Below, piece after piece: positions 11,162 through 19,662 of a stretch of DNA of 64,000 bases; position 1 is the first letter of the stretch; each line of letters begins with the position of its first letter. Below the pieces are notes generated by a model, which had not been told where the DNA came from, searched no databases, and saw only the letters and a list, made by a program, of their open reading frames with translations. Both the position numbers and the translations under genes were made by a program. Source of the stretch: Stutzerimonas stutzeri (GTDB lineage Bacteria > Pseudomonadota > Gammaproteobacteria > Pseudomonadales > Pseudomonadaceae); the NCBI RefSeq assembly GCF_024448935.1, contig NZ_JAMOIE010000016.1, positions 1 through 64,000 on the forward strand, in the 5' to 3' direction.

Positions 11162-11881
11162 CCCCATCGGCTTGGCCGTACCCCTTCGCTTTCCAGGCGC
11201 CGGAACCCGGCCATCACGCTTCCAAAGCCAGTCTATCCTGCACACCCGCACGGAACCTGCCCGCCAATCAAAGCGTACAGCGCCAGCAGCCCGTCGCATC
11301 CTCCGCCCCCGTCAAAAACTCCCCGATCGACGGCACGCCAGCGGGGAACTATCCGAAGGCACCAGCAATCATAAGCGCGTACCGGCATTTCCAGACGGAA
11401 AGGGACGTCGCACATGAACGTGCAGTGGAATTCAAAACAAGGCTTTCAGCGTGTCAGCCAAGGCAGACCCGTTTGGTCGCCGAGGGTGTTCAAGCGAGAA
11501 CAGACGGGCCGGTTCAGTGCAGTATCGGTACTTGTCAAATCAACGACTATCAGGCGCATCAGCCTCAGGCAGATAGAGCGCAGCCGAACGGCATGCCCCT
11601 CTGCCTGCTCAAGATTGTTCAGGCGCTCGCAGGCGGCGGTCCCGGAACCGCTATCAGCCCCGCAATATCAAGTGCGGCGCCCACCGACCACCAGGCAGCA
11701 CCTCCCACGTCCAGGCTCGGAGCACGCAGTTCGCCTGGAAAGCGGTTGTCCTGCAGGACAACTGAACTTGACGGCACGCGGCACCTGAAGGCCGACCAAG
11801 AAGCGTATGGCGAGCACAGACCTCTGGCCGCCCACATGGACAAGAAGAACTTCCCCTTCTCAACGATTCAGGAGAAACAAC
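11162..11881. other. 720-bp region with no recognisable gene
   Basis: Several open frames cross this stretch on both strands (for example minus 11619-11843 and minus 11233-11415), but none carries a recognisable motif, a convincing start with ribosome-binding site, or Pseudomonas-like amino-acid composition. It may be decayed coding DNA. It must contain the promoter of the downstream GDP-mannose gene. Confidence 0.5.
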
Positions 11882-13327
11882 ATGATTCCGGTCATCCTCT
11901 CAGGCGGCAGCGGTTCTCGACTCTGGCCTCTTTCGCGGAAGGCATTCCCCAAACAGTTTCTCGCCCTTACGGCGGAGCAGACACTGTTTCAACAGACCAT
12001 CGAGCGCCTGGCCTTCGAAGGCATGCAAGCACCCCTGCTGGTCTGCAACAAGGAACACCGGTTCATCGTCAAAGAACAATTGGCCGCACGCAAGCTTCAA
12101 ACTCAGGGCCTCATGCTTGAACCGTTCGGCCGTAACACTGCTCCGGCAATTGCCATTGCAGCGATGAAGTTGCTTGCCGATGAGCGAGACGAGTTGCTTC
12201 TAGTGCTGCCGGCCGATCACGTCATCGAAGACCATAAAGCCTTCCAGCGCTCCCTCGCCCTGGCGACCAATGCAGCCGAAAATGGCGGCATGGTCCTGTT
12301 CGGTATTCCTGCCACCAGTCCGGAAACCGGCTACGGCTACATCAAATGCGATCACGAGGAACGTAACGGGCTGCCAGAAGGCGTCAACCGCGTCACACAG
12401 TTCGTCGAAAAGCCGGATCAAGTGCGTGCCCAGGAATACGTCAATTCCGGCGACTACTACTGGAACAGTGGCATGTTCCTGTTCCGTGCCAGCGTTTTCC
12501 TAAACGAGCTGAAGAAGCACGATCCGGATATCTACGACACCTGCTGGGTCGCGCTGGAGCGCAGCATCAAGAACGGCGAAGAGCTGCTTATCGATCCCGC
12601 CACCTTTGCCTGCTGTCCGGACAACTCCATTGACTACGCGGTCATGGAAAAAACCGAACTGGCATGCGTCGTTCCCCTGTCTGCGGGCTGGAGCGATGTT
12701 GGCTCCTGGTCATCGCTTTGGGATGTACTGGAAAAGGACGAAAACGGTAACGTGACCAGAGGCGATGTGATCGTCGAAGACAGCCGCAACTGCCTGGTTC
12801 ACGGTAACGGCAAGCTGGTAACTGTGGTCGGCCTGGATAACATTGTAGTGGTCGAGACCAAAGACGCGACCATGATCGCTCACAAGGACAAGGTCCAGGA
12901 CGTCAAGAAGCTGGTGAACAAGCTCGACGCCATGAACCGCTCCGAAACGCAGAACCACTGCGCCGTCTACCGCCCCTGGGGCTGGTACGACTCGGTCGAT
13001 ATGGGGGGTCGCTTCCAGGTCAAGCGGATCTGCGTCAACCCGGGTGCGCAGCTGTCGTTGCAGATGCACCATCATCGCGCCGAGCACTGGATCGTCGTTT
13101 CCGGCACCGCCCAGGTGACCTGCAACGACAAGACGTTCCTGCTAACCGAGAACCAGTCCACCTATATCCCGGTGACGTCCATCCACCGTCTGGCCAACCC
13201 TGGCAAAATCCCGCTGGAAATCATCGAGGTCCAGTCGGGCAGCTATCTGGGCGAGGACGATATCGAGCGTCTGGACGACGTATATGGCCGTGCGCCGAAT
13301 GATGTGGCCAGCCAGTCGGCTCGCTGA
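11882..13327 (+). CDS. Mannose-1-phosphate guanylyltransferase / mannose-6-phosphate isomerase (AlgA/PslB/WbpW type)
   Basis: This 481-aa bifunctional enzyme makes mannose 6-phosphate and GDP-mannose for surface polysaccharides. The N-terminal nucleotidyltransferase carries the signature GGSGSRLWPLSRKAFPKQF and the FVEKPD motif. The C-terminal cupin (about residues 360-470) has the metal site QMHHHRAEHW. The ATG at 11882 follows CAGGAGAAACAAC. No other exopolysaccharide genes adjoin it, so whether it serves alginate, Psl or LPS is open. Confidence 0.92.
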   Translation: MIPVILSGGSGSRLWPLSRKAFPKQFLALTAEQTLFQQTIERLAFEGMQAPLLVCNKEHRFIVKEQLAARKLQTQGLMLEPFGRNTAPAIAIAAMKLLADERDELLLVLPADHVIEDHKAFQRSLALATNAAENGGMVLFGIPATSPETGYGYIKCDHEERNGLPEGVNRVTQFVEKPDQVRAQEYVNSGDYYWNSGMFLFRASVFLNELKKHDPDIYDTCWVALERSIKNGEELLIDPATFACCPDNSIDYAVMEKTELACVVPLSAGWSDVGSWSSLWDVLEKDENGNVTRGDVIVEDSRNCLVHGNGKLVTVVGLDNIVVVETKDATMIAHKDKVQDVKKLVNKLDAMNRSETQNHCAVYRPWGWYDSVDMGGRFQVKRICVNPGAQLSLQMHHHRAEHWIVVSGTAQVTCNDKTFLLTENQSTYIPVTSIHRLANPGKIPLEIIEVQSGSYLGEDDIERLDDVYGRAPNDVASQSAR

Positions 13328-13698
13328 CTGAACTACGATGTGGCAAAAAACCGCGCCCAATGAGGCGCGGTTTTTTCGTAAGCCCCTGCCGGGGATACAC
13401 ACTGCTGAACCAGCTGGCTCCTCAATCAACTACCCCGACCGCAAAACCTGTTCTTGCAGCTCAAACCGCCAGCCCGCCGTTAGCGATAACTTGCGCGGGC
13501 ATGCTTTATGATATGACTCGATATTGCACTGCTACCGGACAGTGTTACGGGCACGCTTGTTTAGCCTGGCCCGCTTGCAGTAATGTTGCCCCTATCGCAC
13601 ACACCCAACCCGAGCCGGGCCTCATTCGAGCCTGGAGCTCGCACCCTTTAGCGCGCCGCGCTGCAGACAGACCTAACTAAAGAGAGGCAAAACAAGAC
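13328..13698. other. Intergenic region after the GDP-mannose gene
   Basis: Apart from the terminator at its start, I see no gene here. AT-richer sequence around 13500-13545 probably carries the promoter of the small downstream gene. Confidence 0.4.
13345..13376 (+). terminator. Rho-independent terminator
   Basis: A 13-bp perfect stem (AAAAAACCGCGCC / GGCGCGGTTTTTT) with a 6-nt loop lies 17 bp after the GDP-mannose gene stop and is followed by T residues. It could act in both directions. Confidence 0.92.
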
Positions 13699-13908
13699 GT
13701 GACAAAAGAAGAACTACGCGCCGAACTGGAGAAGCAAGCCAACCGTTTCCAGGCTGTGTATGGCGGGGAAATAACGACCTATGCCGCGCAGCCCGATCCC
13801 GAGCGGAAGCCATGGCGTAAAAAGCCGACCGTTCACGATCAGGTATTCAAGGCGGAGTTGCAGAAAATCGAGAAAGAGTTGTCAGAGCAAGCCGCTCAAG
13901 CCAAGTAA
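13699..13908 (+). CDS. Small conserved-looking charged protein of unknown function
   Basis: This 69-aa protein (MTKEELRAELEKQANRFQAV) is rich in Glu, Lys and Gln and predicted to be mainly helical, with a central YAAQPDPERKPWRKKP segment and a coiled-coil-like tail. The start is GTG at 13699, with AGAGAGG 11 bp upstream. There is no signal peptide or membrane segment. I do not recognise the family. Confidence 0.65.
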   Translation: MTKEELRAELEKQANRFQAVYGGEITTYAAQPDPERKPWRKKPTVHDQVFKAELQKIEKELSEQAAQAK

Positions 13909-13999
13909 CCCGCAGCGTTGTAATACGCACTGCACGCCCTGCCGTCAGCAACCGCTTAGCCATCGCAACTGATCGCTTCTGATCACCGCTTAGCGCCCA

Positions 14000-14290
14000 A
14001 CCGCCCAACAAAGAGCCCAGAAGCCCCCGTGCCAACGGCCGGCCCAGCTGCATCGCAGCCTGGCGCAATGCGCCCTTGAACACCCGCCCGGCAGCGTCAC
14101 CTGGCGCATCGGTGACCCCGCTTCTTGGCGTAGCGGCCTTCACTGGCGCTTGGTTACCGGAGGCCGTTTTGCCAGTACCCGTCGCACCGGCGATCAGACC
14201 GTGACGATTGGCCAGATGCAGCGGGTGGACGCTGGGTTCGCCCGTCGCGTCCACCTGATACCCAGGCGGCCTGTCTGTTTCACCGCAGCC
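14000..14290 (-). pseudogene. Remnant of a HerA-like ATPase (DUF853)
   Basis: The minus strand reads a VHPLHLANRHGLIAGATGTG stretch that contains the complete Walker A (GATGTGKT, about 14165-14188), which is the hallmark of DUF853/HerA-type NTPases. About ten codons later it jumps to RQAAMQLGRPLARGLLGSLL, the typical extreme C-terminus of the same family. The several hundred residues in between, including Walker B, are gone. It is therefore an internally deleted gene rather than a small ATPase. Confidence 0.75.
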
Positions 14291-14321
14291 TCGCGAGCAG
14301 TGGATCGGTCTGCAGCCCTCG

Positions 14322-14540
14322 CTAGCCCGCCGGCGTCGAGCTGCCGGGTTCAGCATCCTCACTCGGGCTGTCACCGTCTGCGTCATCGAGCGCATTCAGA
14401 TAACGCTTCCAGAGTGTTTCGGCATCCGCAAAGTCAGTCCCCAGCTCAGGGCCCATCCGGTCAGGGTCGTAGCGCTGGGTGCAACCACTACCGATAATCG
14501 GTGGCGCCTTCGCGCCAGCCTTGTCCAGTGGGTTGCCCAT
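14322..14540 (-). CDS. Small acidic hypothetical protein
   Basis: This 72-aa protein (MGNPLDKAGAKAPPIIGSGC) has a helical stretch DAETLWKRYLNALDDADGD and an acidic, Ser/Pro-rich tail. The ATG is preceded by GGGAGGCAAG, a good ribosome-binding site, which supports a real gene. It lies 27 bp downstream of purU on the same strand and may be co-transcribed with it. No family is recognised. Confidence 0.6.
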   Translation of the reverse strand: MGNPLDKAGAKAPPIIGSGCTQRYDPDRMGPELGTDFADAETLWKRYLNALDDADGDSPSEDAEPGSSTPAG

Positions 14541-14567
14541 CTTGCCTCCCGCGCCAGTCGTGATGGA

Positions 14568-15419
14568 TCAGTTGAATACCAGCGTCTTGTTGCGATGCAC
14601 CAGTACTCGCTCTTCGAGGTGATAGCGCAAACCACGCGACAGCACCATCTTTTCCACGTCCTTGCCCAGCCGAACCATGTCCTCGATGCTGTCACGATGG
14701 CTGACGCGCACCACGTCCTGCTCGATGATCGGCCCGGCATCGAGCTCTTCGGTGACGTAGTGGCAAGTCGCACCGATAAGCTTGACACCCCGCAACGAGG
14801 CCTGGTGGTAAGGCTTCGCACCAACGAACGATGGCAGAAAGCTGTGATGGATATTGATCACCCGCTGCGTATATTCCTCGCAGAGTTCGGCCGGCAGAAT
14901 CTGCATGTAGCGCGCCAATACGATGGCGTCGGCGTGGTGCTCACGAACCAGGCGCGACACCTCGGCAAAAGCCTCGTCCTTGCGTCCCGGCTGGACAGGC
15001 ACATGGAAATACGGAATGCCATGCCACTCGACCATGCTGCGCAGGTCGTCATGATTGGAGATCACACAAGGAATGTCGCAATCCAGTTCCCCACTGTGCC
15101 AACGGTGCAACAGATCAGCGAGGCAGTGCGACTCGCGGCTGGCCATCAGCACTACCCGCTTGCGCTGAGCTGAGTCGGTAATGCGCCATTCCATGGAAAA
15201 CTCGCGCGCGATTGGCGCAAAGGCTTGGCGAAAGCCATCAAGATCGAAAGGCAGCGAGTCGGCCCGAATCTCGTGCCGCATGAAGAACCAACCACTCTGA
15301 TGATCGGAATGGTGGTTGGCTTCGGTAATCCAGCCATTGTAGGTCGCCAGGAAATTACCAACCTTGGCGACAATGCCGACGCCGTCGGGACAGGCGATAA
15401 CCAGCCTGAATGTGCGCAT
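14568..15419 (-). CDS. purU: Formyltetrahydrofolate deformylase PurU
   Basis: This 283-aa cytosolic enzyme hydrolyses 10-formyl-THF to THF and formate, balancing the one-carbon pools and feeding formate to PurT. An N-terminal ACT domain (about residues 1-80, CPDGVGIVAKV) precedes the formyltransferase domain, which shows NIHHSFLPSFVGAKPY and GATCHYVTEELDAGPII with the catalytic His and Asp. It is divergent from mvaT. Confidence 0.95.
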   Translation of the reverse strand: MRTFRLVIACPDGVGIVAKVGNFLATYNGWITEANHHSDHQSGWFFMRHEIRADSLPFDLDGFRQAFAPIAREFSMEWRITDSAQRKRVVLMASRESHCLADLLHRWHSGELDCDIPCVISNHDDLRSMVEWHGIPYFHVPVQPGRKDEAFAEVSRLVREHHADAIVLARYMQILPAELCEEYTQRVINIHHSFLPSFVGAKPYHQASLRGVKLIGATCHYVTEELDAGPIIEQDVVRVSHRDSIEDMVRLGKDVEKMVLSRGLRYHLEERVLVHRNKTLVFN

Positions 15420-15784
15420 TTTTTAAGTTAACTCCGGCTTACCCATAAAGACCGGGCATTCTAGCGCAGCGAAGAAAACCGCCACCATATTATTCGGCCG
15501 GACCAAAGCATGGCCCGGACTGCGCCCGCACGCGGATCGCGTCGACCCTGTAGAGCGCAAAGAAACACTGGGCGAGACGGCATATTAAGCGTGACGGGGT
15601 CCGTCGCGACCTTCTATTATGTGCAGTACTTCACCGAAGCCAGGTTTAACTAGAGCACTTCGAATCGCCCTGCACCGCGATGAAACAAAGTAAGCAAAAC
15701 TTTACCCAGGCCGACATTTACTTGTCCGCGGCAGCTGTCTATGATTGCTGTCACTTGCGTTCAACCCTATACCAAGGAAGTGAC
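15420..15784. other. Divergent intergenic region purU / mvaT
   Basis: This 365-bp region must hold the promoters of purU and mvaT. It is noticeably AT-richer close to mvaT (15680-15780), as expected for a locus under MvaT autoregulation. I cannot fix a -35/-10 pair and see no ORF worth listing. Confidence 0.4.
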
Positions 15785-16162
15785 ATGTCGCTGATCAATG
15801 AATACCGCGCTACTGAAGAAGCTATCAAGGAACTACAGGAACGCCTGAAGTCCCTGTCAGAAGATGACAAGCTGAAAAAGGAACTTGAGTTTGAAGGCAA
15901 ACTGCGCGAGCTGATGGGCGAATATCAAAAGTCGCTTCGCGACATTATCGCTCTACTCGACCCGGATGCGCGCAGCAACAAGCCGCAGCGTGCATCCAAG
16001 GCGCCTGCCACAATCAAGCGCGCCCGCCGCGTCAAGCAGTACAAGAACCCGCACAACGGTGAAGTGATTGAAACCAAAGGCGGCAATCACAAAACGCTGA
16101 AAGAATGGAAAGCACAATGGGGCTCCGACGAGGTTGAAAGCTGGGCCACCCTGTTGGGCTAA
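15785..16162 (+). CDS. mvaT: H-NS-family transcriptional regulator MvaT
   Basis: This 125-aa nucleoid-associated protein silences AT-rich and horizontally acquired DNA in Pseudomonas. The N-terminal half is a coiled coil for dimerisation and oligomerisation (MSLINEYRATEEAIKELQER). A basic linker follows, and the C-terminal DNA-binding domain carries the AT-pincer region (KGGNHKTLKEWKAQWG). The ATG at 15785 is preceded by CAAGGAAGTGAC. The length matches P. aeruginosa MvaT closely. Confidence 0.96.
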   Translation: MSLINEYRATEEAIKELQERLKSLSEDDKLKKELEFEGKLRELMGEYQKSLRDIIALLDPDARSNKPQRASKAPATIKRARRVKQYKNPHNGEVIETKGGNHKTLKEWKAQWGSDEVESWATLLG

Positions 16163-16180
16163 GTTTTACGCCACACCCCT

Positions 16181-16218
16181 AAAAGCCATCTGACGCAGCC
16201 TTGCTCAGATGGCTTTTT
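16181..16218. terminator. Bidirectional terminator between mvaT and sbcB
   Basis: A 13-bp stem (AAAAGCCATCTGA / TCAGATGGCTTTT) with a T-run on the plus side and an A-run on the other lies between two convergent genes, so it can end both transcripts. Confidence 0.93.
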
Positions 16219-16237
16219 TTGTTCTCTGACCCAGCAT

Positions 16238-17662
16238 TCAGAGCATGTATCGTTCACGCAAGCTGCGCGCATGGAGCGACCATTGCTGCAGTAGACGTGC
16301 TTGTTCGGCTGTGGCCGATGGCAATAAAGCCAGCACCGTTTGCTCAAACTGTTCCAAGGTATTCGGTGCGCCAAATTCGGGCACCAGCAGGCGCTGCCTA
16401 CAGAACGCTTGCCATTGCTGGGCTTCGCCCGGCGATAGACACTCTGGATAGTTACGTGCGCGGTAGCGAAAATGCAGCTCTGACAAGCGCGGATCATCAA
16501 ACGGCGGGGTGGCGTCACTCGCAAGCGGCGGAACGTTTCGTACTTGCTCGCATAACCGCCGGTCACGCTCACTGAAGAATCCGTCATATAACTGCTGCTC
16601 CGGATCCGATGACGCCACAAACGCATCCTTCTGATAGATATCGGCAAGCTTCCAGCGCCATTCCGGTTCCCGCCTGCGTAACTCGGCCGCTCTCGACTCA
16701 TAACATTGGATATCCAGTCCCAGCCGCTCGATATCCGAAGGGCGCAGCACGCTCATGGGCGCCAGCACCGGGCAACGGTTCATATGCACGAGTTTCAAGG
16801 GGATCGGAAGTTTCTCGCCCAAGTCCTCCCGACGAGTATAAAGCCGCTCGCGAATAACCTCGACCTGCTCCTCCCAAAGGGGCGCACATTCGGCGTTCAG
16901 GTCGTAGACAACTAACGCGTTACGGTTGCGAGGATGCCAGGCCAGCGGCAATACCACCGATAGAAAATGACGCGCCGCGGAAAACCGCCCCGATATGTGC
17001 ACCATTGGCCTGAGCAGCTGGACCTGCTCGATCAATGCATGTTTGCGACGTAGCCTGTAGAGATAGTCGTAAAGCCGCGGTTGACGCTCACGAAGCAATC
17101 GAGCCAAGGCAATCGTTGCCCGCACATCGGACAGGGCATCGTGCGCATTCAAATGTTCGAGCCCATTGGCTGCAGTGAGCCGCTCCAACTTTAACGTGAC
17201 CCGTCCCTCCTCTTCTGGCCAGACAATCCCTTCCGGCCGCAACGCGTAGGCGGTGCGCACCAGGTCAATGATGTCCCAGCGGCTATTACCGCCCTGCCAT
17301 TCGCGGGCATAGGGGTCGAAAAAGTTGCGATATAAGCTGTAACGCAGCACTTCATCATCGAAACGAAGGCTGTTGTACCCCGCACCACAGGTACCCGGCA
17401 CAGCCAGTTCATGGTGCAGCCGGGCCACGAACTCCGCCTCGCACAGACCTTTTTCCGCCAGCGTGGCGGGCGTAATGCCCGTGACCAGACACGCTGCGGG
17501 GTGCGGGAGAATGTCGTCGCTCAAACGACAGTAGATGTTCAGCGGCTCGCCAATCTCTTCCAACGCCTCGTTGGTGCGAATACCGGCCACTTGCACAGGC
17601 CGATCGCAGCGAGGGGAGATGCCGGTTGTTTCGAAGTCGTACCAGAAGATGCTGGAGGTCAA
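16238..17662 (-). CDS. sbcB: Exodeoxyribonuclease I SbcB
   Basis: This 474-aa 3'-5' single-strand DNA exonuclease acts in recombination and mismatch repair. The DEDDh motifs are visible: FWYDFETTG (Exo I), GYNSLRFDDEVLRYSLYRNF (Exo II) and LNAHDALSDV (Exo III). The SH3-like and C-terminal helical domains follow. I place the start at a TTG (17662, LTSSIFWYDF), with GGAAGC upstream, because the family begins M-T-S-S-I-F-W-Y-D. An open frame continues 21 codons upstream but looks non-coding. Confidence 0.93.
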   Translation of the reverse strand: MTSSIFWYDFETTGISPRCDRPVQVAGIRTNEALEEIGEPLNIYCRLSDDILPHPAACLVTGITPATLAEKGLCEAEFVARLHHELAVPGTCGAGYNSLRFDDEVLRYSLYRNFFDPYAREWQGGNSRWDIIDLVRTAYALRPEGIVWPEEEGRVTLKLERLTAANGLEHLNAHDALSDVRATIALARLLRERQPRLYDYLYRLRRKHALIEQVQLLRPMVHISGRFSAARHFLSVVLPLAWHPRNRNALVVYDLNAECAPLWEEQVEVIRERLYTRREDLGEKLPIPLKLVHMNRCPVLAPMSVLRPSDIERLGLDIQCYESRAAELRRREPEWRWKLADIYQKDAFVASSDPEQQLYDGFFSERDRRLCEQVRNVPPLASDATPPFDDPRLSELHFRYRARNYPECLSPGEAQQWQAFCRQRLLVPEFGAPNTLEQFEQTVLALLPSATAEQARLLQQWSLHARSLRERYML

Positions 17663-18158
17663 GGGAGCTTCCTTCTCGATTGTCGCCCCCAGTCTAGCGC
17701 GCCAGACCGCCCGCAACGAATGCACCGACCATGACGGTCTGCTGCAAAGGTTGCTGCGTTATTTTCCCGAAGCCTTGTCCGCCGCGCTTTTGTTACTGCT
17801 ACTGGCCTGCTGGCACGCAGCGCAGCGCCAAGGCCCGCTGCCGGAGCCCCGCCGACCCGAGGTCGCCAACAGCTTCGAGAGCATTTGCGAGGCAGTGCAG
17901 ATTATCGCTACCGGCGCGCCGGACAGCGGCATCTGATCGCCACCCTGCAGGCCGACATTCTCCGTCAGGCTCAGCACCGTCGTCCCGATCGGGCGGCGCT
18001 CGACCCTGCGGACCGGTGCCAGGCCCTCGCGCAGCCAAGCCGAACTCCCATTGAAGCCGTTACCCATGCCAGGCGATCGGCGCTGGATAAAAGGTGAGTC
18101 ACGCCGATTTCAGCCGCCAGGTTGCCCGCCTGCAAAGCCTCAGGAATGCAGATCGGGT
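17663..18158. other. 496-bp region without a confident gene
   Basis: One 102-codon open frame on the minus strand (17759-18067) contains a plausible segment (MPLSGAPVAIICTASQML) and could be a small gene, but it has no clear ribosome-binding site and no family I recognise. Competing frames overlap it on both strands. It lies between sbcB and the PilZ gene. Confidence 0.35.
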
Positions 18159-18593
18159 TCAGCTACCTTGACAGCAATCCTGATCGGCGGCCTTGTTACC
18201 GGCTGATTCGACACGGGGCAGTCGCGCCGGTGGAATGTGCTGCATGGGACGAAAGCTGAAGTAATGGTTCAGCGCATCGATCATTTCGCGAATTTCCCGG
18301 GGCGGTGAGACAAATACGAAACCTGAATCGAAGCTGCCGGGCGTAACGTCTTCGCGTGACCAACGACAGATTGCGCTGAAATCGACGTAGCGCAGCTGGC
18401 TATGCTGGCCCGGAATTTTCAGGCGCATATCGAAACGTACCGCAGTCATCATCGGATAGGGGCTGATGAGCATCAGCCCGGACTCGGACAGGTTGCCAAT
18501 GAAACCCAACGGCTTGTCCGTGAAACAGTTGAATACGTTGAGGTAATACGGCAACTGGTGCCGTTGAATACTGCGTTGATTGTGCATGTCCAT
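18159..18593 (-). CDS. PilZ domain-containing protein
   Basis: This cytosolic protein of about 144 aa belongs to the PilZ family, which binds cyclic di-GMP. It begins RSIQRHQLPYYLNVFN, where the RxxxR-like arginines lie, and continues with GNLSESGLMLISP, the (D/N)xSxxG motif, followed by a beta-barrel pattern. Two nearby ATGs (18593, 18587) are possible starts; neither has a strong ribosome-binding site. The C-terminal 25 residues are poorly ordered and Cys-containing. Confidence 0.85.
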   Translation of the reverse strand: MDMHNQRSIQRHQLPYYLNVFNCFTDKPLGFIGNLSESGLMLISPYPMMTAVRFDMRLKIPGQHSQLRYVDFSAICRWSREDVTPGSFDSGFVFVSPPREIREMIDALNHYFSFRPMQHIPPARLPRVESAGNKAADQDCCQGS

Positions 18594-18643
18594 CGCTTGC
18601 GGGCCCGCCGCCAAGTTTTATCGCTGCCGCCGTCTCCGACCAC

Positions 18644-19069
18644 TCAGCTGCAGCTCTGACTGATACGACTGGCCAACTGCCGCCGCGCCGCCCCTATTTC
18701 TTCATCACTGTAGTAGACACGCTCACCCTTTGCATCGGCACTGAAATAGCGCCCGCCGTGAGACAGGCGCGACATACGGTTTTGCAGTTGCCGGCACTCT
18801 CGCTCTCGTTGCGCCTGCCTGGCGCTCGCCGCCACGTTGGCCGCCTCCTGCTCTTCGCGACGAGCCTCGAAAAAGCGCTCCGTGCGCGCCTGGCGCTCGC
18901 GGGTCGCGTCGTCTCTACCGATCACCTGCGGCCGAACCTCGACCGGCTCCGCACCCGGCTGCGGTTTCGCGCTGAACTGCACATGGCCGTCGGGATCAAC
19001 CCAGCGGTAGATATCGGCGGCCGCCAGCGGGGCCAACAAAACGCTGACTGTCAGTACGGCGATACGCAT
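18644..19069 (-). CDS. DUF4124 domain-containing envelope protein
   Basis: The 141-aa protein starts with a signal peptide (MRIAVLTVSVLLAPLAAA) followed at once by DIYRWVDPDGHVQFSAKPQP, the DUF4124 signature. A long helical, Arg/Glu-rich region follows (about residues 60-105), then RVYYSDEEIGAARRQLASRI. The ATG at 19069 sits behind GGGAGAGACCCC. It is probably periplasmic, of unknown role. It precedes the PilZ gene and follows a lipoprotein gene on the same strand. Confidence 0.85.
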   Translation of the reverse strand: MRIAVLTVSVLLAPLAAADIYRWVDPDGHVQFSAKPQPGAEPVEVRPQVIGRDDATRERQARTERFFEARREEQEAANVAASARQAQRERECRQLQNRMSRLSHGGRYFSADAKGERVYYSDEEIGAARRQLASRISQSCS

Positions 19070-19106
19070 GGGGTCTCTCCCTGCCGGTTTGTTGGGCGGC
19101 CTCATG

Positions 19107-19484
19107 TCAGGGTTTGACGGCGTGAGTCACCACCCGTTCCTCCGGCTCATAGTGGCCCAACTGACGCAGCGTCTCCAGCCTGGCACGACTGCGAAAGGCG
19201 TATTCACTGGCTGGATAGCGCGACTGAATGAACTGATAGGTCTGTGCCGCGTCAACAAACAGGCCCTGACGTTCCAGGCACTGACCGCGCAACAGCGATA
19301 TTTCCGGTTGTAGATTATCCCGTGGTCGGCTGCGCCGCTCGGCCTGGGAGAGTTCGAGCATGACTTTGCCGCAATCACCCAACTGGTATTGCGTATAGGC
19401 CGCATCGAGATAGCGATCAAGGGCATTTCGGCTGCTGCAGCCTACGCTGAGGGTGGCCAGAACAAGGATAAACGGGGTGCGCAT
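19107..19484 (-). CDS. Small lipoprotein with TPR-like repeats
   Basis: This 125-aa protein has a lipobox signal peptide (MRTPFILVLATLSVGCSSRN; Cys at about residue 16). The rest is helical, with TPR-like pattern: YLDAAYTQYQLGDCGKVMLE and FVDAAQTYQFIQSRYPASEY. It is probably an outer- or inner-membrane-anchored periplasmic lipoprotein. It is divergent from pykA. The open frame reaches 70 codons further upstream, but that part overlaps the pykA leader and lacks coding character. Confidence 0.82.
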   Translation of the reverse strand: MRTPFILVLATLSVGCSSRNALDRYLDAAYTQYQLGDCGKVMLELSQAERRSRPRDNLQPEISLLRGQCLERQGLFVDAAQTYQFIQSRYPASEYAFRSRARLETLRQLGHYEPEERVVTHAVKP

Positions 19485-19662
19485 GGGTGATTCCTCCGAT
19501 GCCGAATTTATCGACCGTCGTTGCGAAAACTGCAGTCCATCCATCCCGCTAAATGGCCGTTGCGCGCCTCTCCAGGCCCTGCCGAAAGAGTAGTGCAGCC
19601 CGACGATGACTACAGCCGCCCGGCATAGTAGCCTCGCGGCCATTCTGAAAAAGGAGCATTGA

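Noticed and set aside
11425..12120. A 231-codon open frame running into the GDP-mannose gene.
   Set aside because: It overlaps the start of a well-supported gene in another frame, has no motif and no plausible ribosome-binding site.
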